A DNA stretch of 64,000 nucleotides, from assembly GCF_021545335.1 (NCBI RefSeq), contig NZ_CP089312.1, positions 682,001 to 746,000 on the forward strand, in the 5' to 3' direction. The translations under genes and the position numbers were made by a program. Source of the stretch: Streptomyces sp. GQFP. GTDB taxonomy: Bacteria; Actinomycetota; Actinomycetes; Streptomycetales; Streptomycetaceae. The notes beneath the pieces were generated by a model, which was not told the DNA's origin, made no database searches, and saw only the letters and a list, made by a program, of their open reading frames with translations. Below are positions 42,430 to 50,884 of this stretch, piece after piece (position 1 is the stretch's first letter; each line of letters opens with the position of its first letter).

Positions 42430-43751
42430 CCTCGGGCACCGCACACCGCCGCCGCTGCGCCGTAGTGGGACTGGGCGCCCGCGCCCGGCTCTTCACCCAG
42501 GCGCTGGCCGGCCCGGACGCTCCCTACGCGGACCGGATCGAGCTGGTAGGCCTCTGCGATGTCAACGCCCACCGGATGGCCGTCCACAACGGCTGGCTCG
42601 GTACCTCCGTGCCCGCCTACCCGGCCGAGGAGTTCGCGGAGATGCTGCGCCGCGAACGCGTCGACCTCGTCGTGGTGTGCAGTGTGGACCGCACCCACGA
42701 CGACTACATCGTCCAGGCCCTGGAGGCGGGCTGCGACGTCGTCACCGAGAAACCGATGACCACCGACGCCGACCGCGCCCGCCGCATCCTCGACGCCCAG
42801 CGGCGCACCGGGCGCGAGGTGCGGGTCGCCTTCAACTACCGCTACAACCCGGTGCATTCGGCCGTACGCGAGAGCCTCGCCGCCGGTGAGATCGGCGAGA
42901 TCGGCTCGGTGCACTTCGAGTGGCTGCTCGATCTGCGGCACGGCGCCGACTACTTCCGCCGCTGGCACCGCGAAAAGGCCAACTCCGGCGGCCTGATGGT
43001 GCACAAGGCGACGCACCACTTCGACCTGGTGAACTGGTGGCTGGGCAGCGAGCCCGAGACCGTGTACGCGCGGGGCGGCCTCTTCTTCTACGGCGACGAG
43101 GCCGGCCGGCGCCGTGGCCTGGCCCGCCCCTACACCCGCGCGCACGGCTCCCCGGCGGCCGACGGCGACCCCTTCGCCGTACACCTGGCGGACTCGCCCG
43201 TACTCAAGTCGCTGTACCTGGACGCCGAGCACGAGGACGGCTACCACCGCGACCAGAACGTCTTCGCGCCCGGAGTGACCATCGAGGACGACATGGCGGT
43301 CCTCGTCGGCTACGCCTCCGGTGCCACTCTGACGTACCACCTCACCGCCTACTCTCCCTGGGAGGGCTACCGGATCGCCTTCAACGGCAGCGAGGGGCGC
43401 CTTGAGCTGCTGGTCGAGGAGACCACCTGGGCCCGCCCCGAGGTGCGGACGGACGGCGCCTCGGCCGTCCTGCACGGCGAGTTGGCCGACGACACGGCAG
43501 GGCGCACCGAGTTGCTGCTGCGCCGGTTCTGGGAGCGGCCGCGCGAGCTGAAGGTCGCCACCGGCGAGGGTGGCCACGGCGGCGGGGACGTACGCATGCT
43601 CGCCGACCTCTTCGGGGAGCGTGCCCCGGACCCGCTGGGGCGGGCTGCGGACGCAGGGGACGGAGCCCGGTCCCTGGTCACGGGGCTGGCGGCGAACCAG
43701 TCCTTCGAGACGGGCCTGCCGGTGCGGGCCCGGGACGTGCTCGCGGTGTGA
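42426..43751 (+). CDS. Gfo/Idh/MocA-family oxidoreductase
   Basis: 441 residues from ATG 42426, overlapping the YesL stop by 4 bases. The N-terminal Rossmann fold (CAVVGLGARARLFTQAL) is followed by the EKPMTTD motif, whose lysine is catalytic in this family. The C-terminal domain includes NSGGLMVHKATHHFDLVNWW with the conserved Asp/His pair. The protein is longer than usual (about 330-370) through an insertion of about 60 residues (near FFYGDEAGRRRGL). It would oxidise or reduce a sugar at C1-C4 with NAD(P), in the pathway served by the adjacent transporter. Confidence 0.9.
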   Translation: MTSGTAHRRRCAVVGLGARARLFTQALAGPDAPYADRIELVGLCDVNAHRMAVHNGWLGTSVPAYPAEEFAEMLRRERVDLVVVCSVDRTHDDYIVQALEAGCDVVTEKPMTTDADRARRILDAQRRTGREVRVAFNYRYNPVHSAVRESLAAGEIGEIGSVHFEWLLDLRHGADYFRRWHREKANSGGLMVHKATHHFDLVNWWLGSEPETVYARGGLFFYGDEAGRRRGLARPYTRAHGSPAADGDPFAVHLADSPVLKSLYLDAEHEDGYHRDQNVFAPGVTIEDDMAVLVGYASGATLTYHLTAYSPWEGYRIAFNGSEGRLELLVEETTWARPEVRTDGASAVLHGELADDTAGRTELLLRRFWERPRELKVATGEGGHGGGDVRMLADLFGERAPDPLGRAADAGDGARSLVTGLAANQSFETGLPVRARDVLAV

Positions 43752-43848
43752 GCCTGCGGGCCTGCCGCCGCGAAGGGGCCGTCGCCGGTCCGGTGCCCGC
43801 ACCACCCCGTCCCGGCCCCGTAGGCTCGTCTCGGAGAGGTGAGGTGCA

Positions 43849-44631
43849 GTGGTCAAGGCAGAGCCGACCGGTGGTGGAGCGAGAGCGGGCCGGGGGCGCA
43901 GCCCGCGGGGGCAGGGCGAGCAACTGCGCCGGGACATCCTGGCAGCGGTGAACCGTCTGCTGGCCGAATGGGGCGGTATCGAGAAACTCACCGTCCGCGC
44001 GGTCGCGGCGGAGGTAGGAGTGTCGGCGCCCAGCATCTACCTGCACTTCACCGACAAGACCGAGCTGCTGTGGGCGGCAATGGAGGACAAGTACGAGGCC
44101 CTCGCCGCGGGGATGGCGGCCGATGACGCCGAGGCCGCCGCGCGGGGAGCCCGGGAGCGGCTGCGCGCTCAGGCGCACGCGTACTGCCGGTTCGCACTGG
44201 CGCATCCGGGCCACTACCGGCTGATGTTCGAGGTACGCCAGCCCGAGGTGGACGCCGCCCGGATCGCCGGACATCCGACCCGCAGGGTGCCGGACGGCTT
44301 CCGAGCGGCGTTCGGCCGATGCCGCGAGGAGGGTTACGGGCTCGCGATGCCGGTGGAGCAGGCGGCGCACACGCTCTGGGCCGGACTGCACGGCAATCTG
44401 GCTCTCGCACACAGCCTGTTCGACGACTCCTCACTCAACACCATGCTGCCGGACCTCGCCGACGGCCTGCTGGACGCGTTGGTGTCCGCCGCCCCCGGCG
44501 CGGAACGGTCCTGGCCGTCGGCCACGGAGAACTCCGTGTCACGCCGGATCCGCGCCATGGCGGCCATGGATCCCGCTCCCGATCCTGAGGCTCCGATCGG
44601 CACCGACACCTCTGAGCTGCGCGGACGGTAG
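43849..44631 (+). CDS. TetR-family regulator
   Basis: 260 residues from GTG 43849 (GGAGAGGTGAGG upstream). The N-terminal helix-turn-helix reads LRRDILAAVNRLLAEWGGIE then VGVSAPSIYLHFTDKTELL. The ligand domain is of the TetR_C_13/WHG kind (HYRLMFEVRQPE, WAGLHGNLAL). The C-terminal tail of about 45 residues is not conserved. It precedes the operator at 44701 and the dehydrogenase/P450 operon, so it is the probable repressor of that operon. Confidence 0.9.
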   Translation: MVKAEPTGGGARAGRGRSPRGQGEQLRRDILAAVNRLLAEWGGIEKLTVRAVAAEVGVSAPSIYLHFTDKTELLWAAMEDKYEALAAGMAADDAEAAARGARERLRAQAHAYCRFALAHPGHYRLMFEVRQPEVDAARIAGHPTRRVPDGFRAAFGRCREEGYGLAMPVEQAAHTLWAGLHGNLALAHSLFDDSSLNTMLPDLADGLLDALVSAAPGAERSWPSATENSVSRRIRAMAAMDPAPDPEAPIGTDTSELRGR

Positions 44632-44700
44632 CCAGAGTCGTTTTTTGGTCAAGACCACCCCCCTGCGTGGACGAGAGCGCGGGGGGCGAGTAATGTCCGT

Positions 44701-44714
44701 AACTAAACTTAGTT
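44701..44714. promoter_or_regulatory. Palindromic operator AACTAAnnTTAGTT
   Basis: AACTAA-AC-TTAGTT is a perfect inverted repeat 107 bases upstream of the dehydrogenase/CMD fusion start, with a -10-like TAATGT just before it (44691-44696). It suits a TetR repressor; the adjacent gene 43849-44631 or the TetR at 48723 could bind it. Confidence 0.7.
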
Positions 44715-44807
44715 AGGTGACCCAGGCAACCACTTCGAACGCCCCCCGAAGAACCTGCCGCAAGGCCTCATGAACGCCCCCCTGAACGACCCCCCGAGGA
44801 GCACGTC

Positions 44808-46055
44808 ATGACTGAGACCCAGAGAGACCGGAACACCGAGCAGCTCCGCGCCGGAGTGGTCGGTCTCGGCATGATCGGCGGTGGTGTCGCCGTCAGCCTG
44901 GCCCGCAGTGGCTTCGTCCCCACGGTGTACGACATCCGGCCGACCGCCGCGGACGGCCTGGCCGGAGTCCCCGCACCGCTCGATTCACCGGCCGAGGTGG
45001 CGGCGGCCAGCGACGTCGTCATGGTCGCGGTGGTCGACGCCGACCAGGCCCGCGAGGTGATCGGCGGCAGGGCCGGACTGCTGGAAGGTGCCCGGCCGGG
45101 CCTCACGGTGGTGCTGCTCGCCACCGTCGAACTGCCGGTCGTCCGTGAGCTGGCCCTGATGTGCGCCGAGGCGGGCGTCGGCCTCCTGGACTGCGGGGTC
45201 ACTCCCGGCGACCGGGCGGCCGAGAACGGCATGGTCGCCATCCTCGGCGGTGACCAGGATGTGGTGGACCAGGCGCTCCCCGTCCTGGCCGGCTGGGCGA
45301 AGAAGGTCGTGCACTGCGGCCCGCTCGGCGCCGGCATGGCCACCAAGATCGCCCGCAATGTCGTCACCTACGGCGGCTGGAGCATCGTCGCGGAGGCCGT
45401 CGCGCTCGCCGAGGCCGCGGGCGTCGATCCGGCGCGGCTCACCGAGGTGATCGACACCGCCGACCCCGGCGGCAGGACACTGCTCCAGCTGCTGGGCCTG
45501 CGGATCGCCGGTGAGGGCGCGCTGCCCGACGCGATGGCGGCCAAGGTCGAGCCGCTGATGACCAAGGACCTCGACGCCGCCCGCGCCCTCGCCGCCGAAC
45601 TGGGCGTGGCCGTACCACTGGTGGACGTGGCCCGACAGCGCACCCCGCAGACCCTGGACCAGCAGACCGAGCCGGCCGATGATCCCAGGACACGCGGCCT
45701 GGAGCTCATGGACCAGGTCTACGGACCGGGGTTCAGCGACAACGTGCCGGAGACGGACGAGCCGTATCTGACCGAGACCGTCGAGCACCTCTTCGGTGAC
45801 ATCTGGAGCCGCCCGGGGCTGTCGGTCCGCGACCGCCGACTGCTCACGATGGGCGTCGGCGCCTCCCTGGGCCGCGCCGAGCTGATCCGGATCCAGGCCC
45901 GGGGCGCCCTGCACAACCACGAACTGACGCCCGACCAACTCCGCGAAGCCGTACTGCACCTCGCCTACTACGTCGGCTGGTGCAACTCCACCGCCGCCCA
46001 GCAGGGCGTCGCGGACGCCATCGCGGACGTATCCCCCACCAAGGAGGTCCGATGA
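44808..46055 (+). CDS. Fusion: beta-hydroxyacid dehydrogenase - carboxymuconolactone decarboxylase-like domain
   Basis: 415 residues from ATG 44808. Residues 1-285 form an NAD(P)-dependent 3-hydroxyisobutyrate-dehydrogenase-like enzyme: AGVVGLGMIGGGVA, then the catalytic Lys180/Asn184 in GAGMATKIARN. From about 295 to the end there is a CMD/AhpD-like domain (GLELMDQVYGPGFSDNVPE, LSVRDRRLLTMGVGASLG, VLHLAYYVGWCNSTAA). The gene overlaps the P450 by 4 bases. The two domains probably act in sequence on a hydroxylated acid. Which substrate is used is unknown. Confidence 0.88.
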   Translation: MTETQRDRNTEQLRAGVVGLGMIGGGVAVSLARSGFVPTVYDIRPTAADGLAGVPAPLDSPAEVAAASDVVMVAVVDADQAREVIGGRAGLLEGARPGLTVVLLATVELPVVRELALMCAEAGVGLLDCGVTPGDRAAENGMVAILGGDQDVVDQALPVLAGWAKKVVHCGPLGAGMATKIARNVVTYGGWSIVAEAVALAEAAGVDPARLTEVIDTADPGGRTLLQLLGLRIAGEGALPDAMAAKVEPLMTKDLDAARALAAELGVAVPLVDVARQRTPQTLDQQTEPADDPRTRGLELMDQVYGPGFSDNVPETDEPYLTETVEHLFGDIWSRPGLSVRDRRLLTMGVGASLGRAELIRIQARGALHNHELTPDQLREAVLHLAYYVGWCNSTAAQQGVADAIADVSPTKEVR

Positions 46056-47263
46056 CCGACACCGTCCCGCAGATGCCCGTCCAGCGCACCACCCTCCTCG
46101 ACCCGCCCGTCGAGTACGACCTGCTGCGGGAGGAGCAGCCGGTCACCCGGGTGCGCTTCCCCAACGGACTGACCGGCTGGCTCGTCACCCGTTTCGAGGA
46201 GGGCAGCCAGGTCTTCTCCGACCCGCGTCTGTCCGCGATGCGCCCCCGGCACGACACCCGCCCCGGCGAGGCCGCCGAGGCCGGGCAGGACGCGCCGTTC
46301 GATCCGGTCTTCGTGATGATGGACGAGCCCGAACACAGCTCGTACCGCCGCCTGCTGACCGGACGCTTCACCCCCAAGAGCGTGGCGACCAGGCTCCAGC
46401 CGTACCTGGACCGGATCGTCGACGAACACCTCGACGCCATCGCCGCCGGCCCCGAGACCTTCGACTTCGTCAAGGCCATGGCACTGCCCATCCCCTGCCT
46501 CGTCATCTGCGAACTCCTCGGCGTGCCCTACGCGGACCGGGACGGCTTCCACCACGCCACCCAGGCGATGATGGACATGTCCAAGAGCCGCGCGGAGCGC
46601 GACCAGGGCGCGAAATGGCTGATCGACTACATCACCGCGCTCGTGCACGACAAGCGCAGCACCGGGTCCACCGAGGGGCTGCTCGCGGAACTGATCCAGG
46701 TCGCCGACGCCGAGGGCTCCATCGTCACCGACCGGCAGCTCATCGGCATGGGCGTGCTGCTGCTCTTCGCGGGGCACGACACCACGGCCGCCATGATGGG
46801 CCTGTCCACGCTCACCCTGCTGACCCATCCCGAGCAGAAGCAGAGGCTGCTGGCGGACCCGCAGCGGACCGCGGGCCCGGCGGTCGAGGAGCTGATGCGC
46901 TACCTGACCATCGTGCAGTTCGGCCTCGGCCGGGTCGCCAAGGAAGACCTGGAACTCGGCGGGCAGCGGATCGGCCAGGGCGACCTGGTGGTGGTCGGTA
47001 TGAACGCCGCCAACCGTGACCCGAGGGCGTTCGAGGCCCCGAACGCGCTGGACTTCGACCGGAAGATCGTCCGTCATCTTGCCTTCGGCTACGGCGTCCA
47101 CCAGTGCCTCGGGCAGAACATCGCCCGCGCCGAGCTGAAGACCGTCCTGCCCCGCCTCTTCCAGCGGTTCCCCGACCTGCGGCTCGCGGTCCCCGCGCAG
47201 GAGGTGCCGATGGACGCGCACGGCACCAACTACGGGGTGCTGGAGCTCATGGTCACCCGCTGA
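46052..47263 (+). CDS. Cytochrome P450 (bacterial class I)
   Basis: 403 residues. I-helix LLFAGHDTTAAMM (acid-alcohol pair intact), ExxR in EELMRYL, heme loop FGYGVHQCLGQ with the thiolate cysteine. Size and motifs fit CYP105/CYP107-like bacterial enzymes. No ferredoxin gene is adjacent, so it must use one encoded elsewhere. It is coupled to the dehydrogenase/CMD fusion; hydroxylation followed by dehydrogenation is a reasonable order. Confidence 0.95.
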   Translation: MTDTVPQMPVQRTTLLDPPVEYDLLREEQPVTRVRFPNGLTGWLVTRFEEGSQVFSDPRLSAMRPRHDTRPGEAAEAGQDAPFDPVFVMMDEPEHSSYRRLLTGRFTPKSVATRLQPYLDRIVDEHLDAIAAGPETFDFVKAMALPIPCLVICELLGVPYADRDGFHHATQAMMDMSKSRAERDQGAKWLIDYITALVHDKRSTGSTEGLLAELIQVADAEGSIVTDRQLIGMGVLLLFAGHDTTAAMMGLSTLTLLTHPEQKQRLLADPQRTAGPAVEELMRYLTIVQFGLGRVAKEDLELGGQRIGQGDLVVVGMNAANRDPRAFEAPNALDFDRKIVRHLAFGYGVHQCLGQNIARAELKTVLPRLFQRFPDLRLAVPAQEVPMDAHGTNYGVLELMVTR

Positions 47264-47270
47264 CGGCCGA

Positions 47271-47327
47271 CGGCCGTGCCGGCCACCTCAGCTCCCCTGT
47301 GCGGGATCGAGGTGGCCGACACGGCCG
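47271..47327. terminator. Long inverted repeat, probable bidirectional terminator
   Basis: CGGCCGTGCCGGCCACCTC (47271-47289) pairs with 47309-47327, with one mismatch over 19 bases and a 19-base loop. It starts 7 bases after the P450 stop and lies between convergent genes. Confidence 0.8.
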
Positions 47328-47360
47328 CGGAGTAGGCGTCTGCGCAGTCGGTCTCCGGCC

Positions 47361-47855
47361 CTACGACGAGGTCTGCAACCGGAAGCGTACGAGCCGGGTC
47401 TTGCCCGCGGCCGTACGCAACTCCTCGTCGGTGGGCCGCCGGTCGCCGGGCAGGCCGAGCATCAGCCCCTTGGCCGCCTTCGCCCCCTTGCGGTCGACGA
47501 ACTCGCCCAGCAGGGCGGCCACTTCGGCGGTGTCCTCGATGACCGTGGGCACGGCACCCTGGACCACGCCTCGGATGCGCAACCGGACCGGGGAGCCGCC
47601 CCGCAGGCTGGGGATCCAGCCGAGCTGGGAGGACATGGCGAGTACCGTGCCGGGATCCCAGTCGAAGTAGCCGATGGGAACGGTGAACTCGCGTCCCGTC
47701 TTGTACCCGTTGTAGGTGAGCAGCATCAGCCGTCCGCTGAGCAGCCGGTGGAAACGGGAGCCGAGCAGGGGACGTACGAGCTTGTTGGCCGCACGGAAGA
47801 CCCTCACCACCGGCGCGGGCCGCGCCGTGGACGTCGGCCTGTCGGAGGCGCTCAC
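47361..47855 (-). CDS. Deazaflavin (F420)-dependent nitroreductase-family protein
   Basis: 164 residues. It matches the DDN/DUF385 split-barrel family: KLVRPLLGSRFHRLLSGRLML, LTYNGYKTGREFTVPIGYF, and LRGGSPVRLRIRG. Members bind F420 and reduce quinones, nitro groups or unsaturated bonds. It overlaps the SDR-like gene upstream by 4 bases, so the pair likely works together. Confidence 0.8.
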   Translation of the reverse strand: MSASDRPTSTARPAPVVRVFRAANKLVRPLLGSRFHRLLSGRLMLLTYNGYKTGREFTVPIGYFDWDPGTVLAMSSQLGWIPSLRGGSPVRLRIRGVVQGAVPTVIEDTAEVAALLGEFVDRKGAKAAKGLMLGLPGDRRPTDEELRTAAGKTRLVRFRLQTSS

Positions 47856-48523
47856 CAGATGCCGCCGGGGACCGTGTGGACGATCTCGGGCCGGTCGCGC
47901 TTGGTGTACGCGTCCCAGTAGTGCTCGGCGATGGTCTCGGCCTCGGTGCCGGGACCGGTGCCGATGAAGACGCCGATCGCGACATGCGCGGAGTGCACCC
48001 CGCGCTCGGCGAGGTCGGCGCCCAGAGCCATGGCGTAGTTGCGCAGCGCGGCCGCGGCGACGCCGGTGGCGCCGAAGGGCCCGCCCAGCGGCCGGACCGA
48101 GGAGGCGCCGGTGGAGAACAGCAGCGTGCCGGTGCCGCGTTCGAGCATGGCGGGCAGCACCTGCCGGACCGCGGCAACGGCTCCGTACAGGTAGAAGTCG
48201 ATCTGCCGCTGGATGTCCTCGGCGGTCGCCTCCACGGCCGCGGCGCCGGCGAGGGCGCGGTCGGCGGGCGAGTACTCCAGCACGTCGACGGGGCCGAACC
48301 GGTCGGCGACCGCGGCGAGGGCGGCCTGCAGCGTCTCGGGTCGAGCCACATCCGCGCTGAAGCCCGCCGCCTCGATGCCCTCCTCGGCGAGGGTGGCGGC
48401 GAGCGTGTCGACCTTCTCCTGGGTCCGCGAGATCAGGGCGACCCGGAAGCCTTCCGCGCCGAAGCGGCGAGCGATGGACAGGCCGAGGCCGGGGCCTGCC
48501 CCGACGATGGCGATGACGGGCAT
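47852..48523 (-). CDS. SDR-like Rossmann protein lacking the catalytic Tyr-Lys
   Basis: 223 residues from ATG 48523 (AAGGAG upstream). The N-terminus is SDR-like (VIAIVGAGPGLGLSIARRFG, LISRTQEKVDTLAATL). The catalytic segment reads FSTGASSVRPLGGPFGATGVAAAALRNYAM: the YxxxK pair of SDRs is replaced by FGATGVAA. It therefore probably does not act as a normal dehydrogenase. It is divergent from the TetR gene at 48723 and shares the operator at 48660. Confidence 0.82.
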   Translation of the reverse strand: MPVIAIVGAGPGLGLSIARRFGAEGFRVALISRTQEKVDTLAATLAEEGIEAAGFSADVARPETLQAALAAVADRFGPVDVLEYSPADRALAGAAAVEATAEDIQRQIDFYLYGAVAAVRQVLPAMLERGTGTLLFSTGASSVRPLGGPFGATGVAAAALRNYAMALGADLAERGVHSAHVAIGVFIGTGPGTEAETIAEHYWDAYTKRDRPEIVHTVPGGIW

Positions 48524-48659
48524 GGGATGCGCTCCTTGGTCGTGCGGACGAGGGGTACTGATGAGGGGTTCAGCGGCACTGCCAGTCATGAGGGCGCGGC
48601 CGTGGGCCGGTGGGGGCCCGCGGATCAGAACCTTCCACGCCTCATGAAGTCGAGGGGTG

Positions 48660-48694
48660 CCTCATGTTAGGCGATCGTAGCAGCTAATGTGAGG
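48660..48694. promoter_or_regulatory. Inverted-repeat operator in divergent promoter
   Basis: CCTCATGTTAG (48660-48670) and CTAATGTGAGG (48684-48694) form an inverted repeat with two mismatches across a 13-base spacer. It lies midway between the SDR-like gene and the TetR gene, so the TetR protein probably represses both. Confidence 0.75.
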
Positions 48695-48722
48695 CCCCCC
48701 TCAGGTTGCTACTCTGGGTGGC

Positions 48723-49409
48723 ATGACCATGGGTAGTCCGTCGACCGAGAACCCGGCCCCCGCGCGGCCCCTGCGGCGGGACGCGCAGCGCAACCGTGAC
48801 GCCCTGCTCGCCTCGGCCCGCGCCTGTTTCGCCGAACACGGCCTGGAGGCTCCCCTGGAGCAGGTGGCCAAGCGCGCCGGGCTGGCCATCGGCACGCTCT
48901 ACCGCCACTTCCCCGCCCGGCTCGACCTGGTGCAGGCGGTCTTCGCCGAGAAGACGGCCGTCTGGCGGGCGGCCGGCGAGAAGGCCGTCGCCATGGACGA
49001 CGCGTGGGCGGGACTGTGCCACTTCCTGGAGGCGATGTGCGAACTCCAGGCGGGGGACCGGGGGTTCAACGACCTGGCCTCCATGCGGCTGCCTGAGACC
49101 GCCTGCCTGGCCGGCGCCCAGACCCGCATCCACGAACTCGGTGTGCGCATCGTCGAACGCGCCCAGGAGCAGGGCAGCCTGCGCCCCGACCTCACTCCGG
49201 AGGATCTCGCCTTCGTGATCTGGTCGCACAGCCGCATCACCGAGGCCACCCACGACATCGCCCCGGGTGTCTGGCGCCGTCACCTCCATCTGCTCCTCGA
49301 CGGCTTCCGCGCCGACCGCGCCCGTCCGCTGCCCGAACCGCCCCTCACCCCGGCCCAGCTGTACCGGGCCATGATGCGGCTCGGAGGCAGTGGGATCTGT
49401 TCCGGCTGA
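48723..49409 (+). CDS. TetR-family regulator
   Basis: 228 residues from ATG 48723. Helix-turn-helix: NRDALLASARACFAEHGLEA then AGLAIGTLYRHFPARLDLV. The C-terminal domain (LCHFLEAMCELQAGDRGFNDL) is the form common in SDR-linked TetR proteins of Streptomyces. It is transcribed divergently from the SDR-like/F420 pair. It has no standard ribosome binding site close to ATG (CTGGGTGGC), so translation may be weak or start at the second ATG (48729). Confidence 0.9.
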   Translation: MTMGSPSTENPAPARPLRRDAQRNRDALLASARACFAEHGLEAPLEQVAKRAGLAIGTLYRHFPARLDLVQAVFAEKTAVWRAAGEKAVAMDDAWAGLCHFLEAMCELQAGDRGFNDLASMRLPETACLAGAQTRIHELGVRIVERAQEQGSLRPDLTPEDLAFVIWSHSRITEATHDIAPGVWRRHLHLLLDGFRADRARPLPEPPLTPAQLYRAMMRLGGSGICSG

Positions 49410-49459
49410 ATCCCTCCGGCCGTTCGGTGTCGGGATGCGTGCCGATGCCGGGATGCGGA

Positions 49460-49493
49460 GGCAGGGCCTGACTGTCAGCCGTCAGGCCCTGCC
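49460..49493. terminator. Terminator hairpin between TetR and RIP genes
   Basis: GGCAGGGCCTGAC (49460-49472) pairs perfectly with GTCAGGCCCTGCC (49481-49493), giving a 13-bp stem with an 8-base loop. It lies between two convergent genes and can serve both. Confidence 0.88.
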
Positions 49494-49575
49494 ACTGGAC
49501 AACGGTCCCCCCCGCGATGTGCCTCGAACGCCCGGACGTACTTCAGCGGGGACGAGATGCACTACGACGGCAGGG

Positions 49576-50526
49576 TCACAGCTCGTCGTGCGGGTTGGGG
49601 TTCGAGCCGTCGTTGAGGGCGCTCATCAGCAACTTGGCCGCCTGCTGGGCGGTGTCGTAGGTCCCCCAGGTCCTGAGGGTGATGCTGGCGGTGGAGTTGG
49701 GGGAGTTGACGTGGCTGACGAGGACGTGGCTGAGGCCCGCCCAGTTGCGGATCAGCTCCTCGTAGGTCTGCGTCAGCGTCACCGTGCCACCGTCTCCGAA
49801 ACGGTTCGCGAGATCGGTGGCGAGCGCCCGGAAGCGGGCCCCCTCGGAGAGGGTCACGATCATGCGCAGCAGGGCACGGGCCTGATTGGCGGTGGTGACG
49901 TTGGGGTTGGTGAGGTCGTAGACGGCCTGTCCCATGTTGGCCGCGTTGACCGTGAGATCGCGCAGCGCGATGTTGCCGCGGTTGGCGAGTGTGTTGTAGT
50001 TCTCGGCGCCGATCCAGCTCCCGTCGGCGACGGCGTCGTTGTATGTCGGCGCGTTCTCGGTGAGGGGCGTGTACATCCGGGTGTTTCCGTTGAAGTAGTA
50101 GTAGCCGACGACGTAGAGGTCGCTCAGGCGGATGACCAGGTGGACGGAGCGGCTGCCGTTGGTCACTTCGACGGTCGTGTACTTGCTGGTCGCCTGGTTG
50201 TTGAGGATGTCGACGTAGACCTTGGTGCCATCGGTGGTGATGGCCTGGCGGGTGGCGCCGGTCGTGGCGATGTTCAGGTTGCGGAGTTGGGTGATGATGC
50301 TGCCGTAGCCGCTCTTGCCCGAGCTGATGTCCCAGTGCAGTTCCTTGCTGCTGCTGGCCGCCAGGTCGATCTTGTTCAGCTGGGTGGTGCGGGCGCCGCT
50401 GCCGTGCGCGGTGGCGGCCGGGGTGGTCGCGGCGACTCCGGACAGGGCCACGGCACCGGCGAGCAGTGTCGGCAGGACTGCCGAGGCGCCGATCCGGCGA
50501 ACGACGCGGGACGTGTTGCTGTTCAT
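49576..50526 (-). CDS. Secreted type I ribosome-inactivating protein
   Basis: 316 residues from ATG 50526; the longer frame has no start signal. The signal peptide ends near ATA-HG (residue 40). The rest is a ricin-A-like RNA N-glycosidase: GYYYFNG (Tyr near 142-144), ENYNTL (Tyr177), catalytic Glu228 and Arg231 in MIVTLSEGARFRA, and Trp262 in RNWAGLS. All the active-site residues of ricin A have equivalents. The enzyme would depurinate the sarcin-ricin loop of 28S rRNA. Bacterial RIPs are known from a few Streptomyces. No immunity gene is evident, which fits a toxin aimed at eukaryotic ribosomes. Confidence 0.9.
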   Translation of the reverse strand: MNSNTSRVVRRIGASAVLPTLLAGAVALSGVAATTPAATAHGSGARTTQLNKIDLAASSSKELHWDISSGKSGYGSIITQLRNLNIATTGATRQAITTDGTKVYVDILNNQATSKYTTVEVTNGSRSVHLVIRLSDLYVVGYYYFNGNTRMYTPLTENAPTYNDAVADGSWIGAENYNTLANRGNIALRDLTVNAANMGQAVYDLTNPNVTTANQARALLRMIVTLSEGARFRALATDLANRFGDGGTVTLTQTYEELIRNWAGLSHVLVSHVNSPNSTASITLRTWGTYDTAQQAAKLLMSALNDGSNPNPHDEL

Positions 50527-50884
50527 GGGTGGGAATCCGTTCGGACAGAAGGGGTTGATCGGATGCGTTCGCACCGTAGGCAGCGGCCTTCTCGGCTGTT
50601 CGGTGCCTGCGTAACAGCTGTCCATCGGAACCGGGCCCGCCGGGCGGTGCCGCGCGGCGGTGCCGACGTGACACAGCAGGGCCGCCGTGTGCTCCGGTTC
50701 GCTCGCCGCGTCGCGCACGGGGCAACGGCCGTCGAGAGACTGCCGTTGACGCCGAAGAGCTGGGCCGACAGGTCGATCGGCTGCGGTCGGCTGCGGTCGG
50801 TTTGTCCGGGTGCGGGTGCCGTGCCCGGCCTCCGGTCAGACGGCACTGACGTCCGCGCACTCAGCCACCGTGACGTTGTGGCGG
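50527..50884. other. Promoter region of the RIP gene; no gene seen
   Basis: This 358-base stretch holds no supported gene. A 10-base unit CTGCGGTCGG is tandemly duplicated at 50781-50800. The plus-strand long frame across it is antisense to neighbouring genes. The RIP promoter must lie in its left part, but I cannot assign the boxes. Confidence 0.45.
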
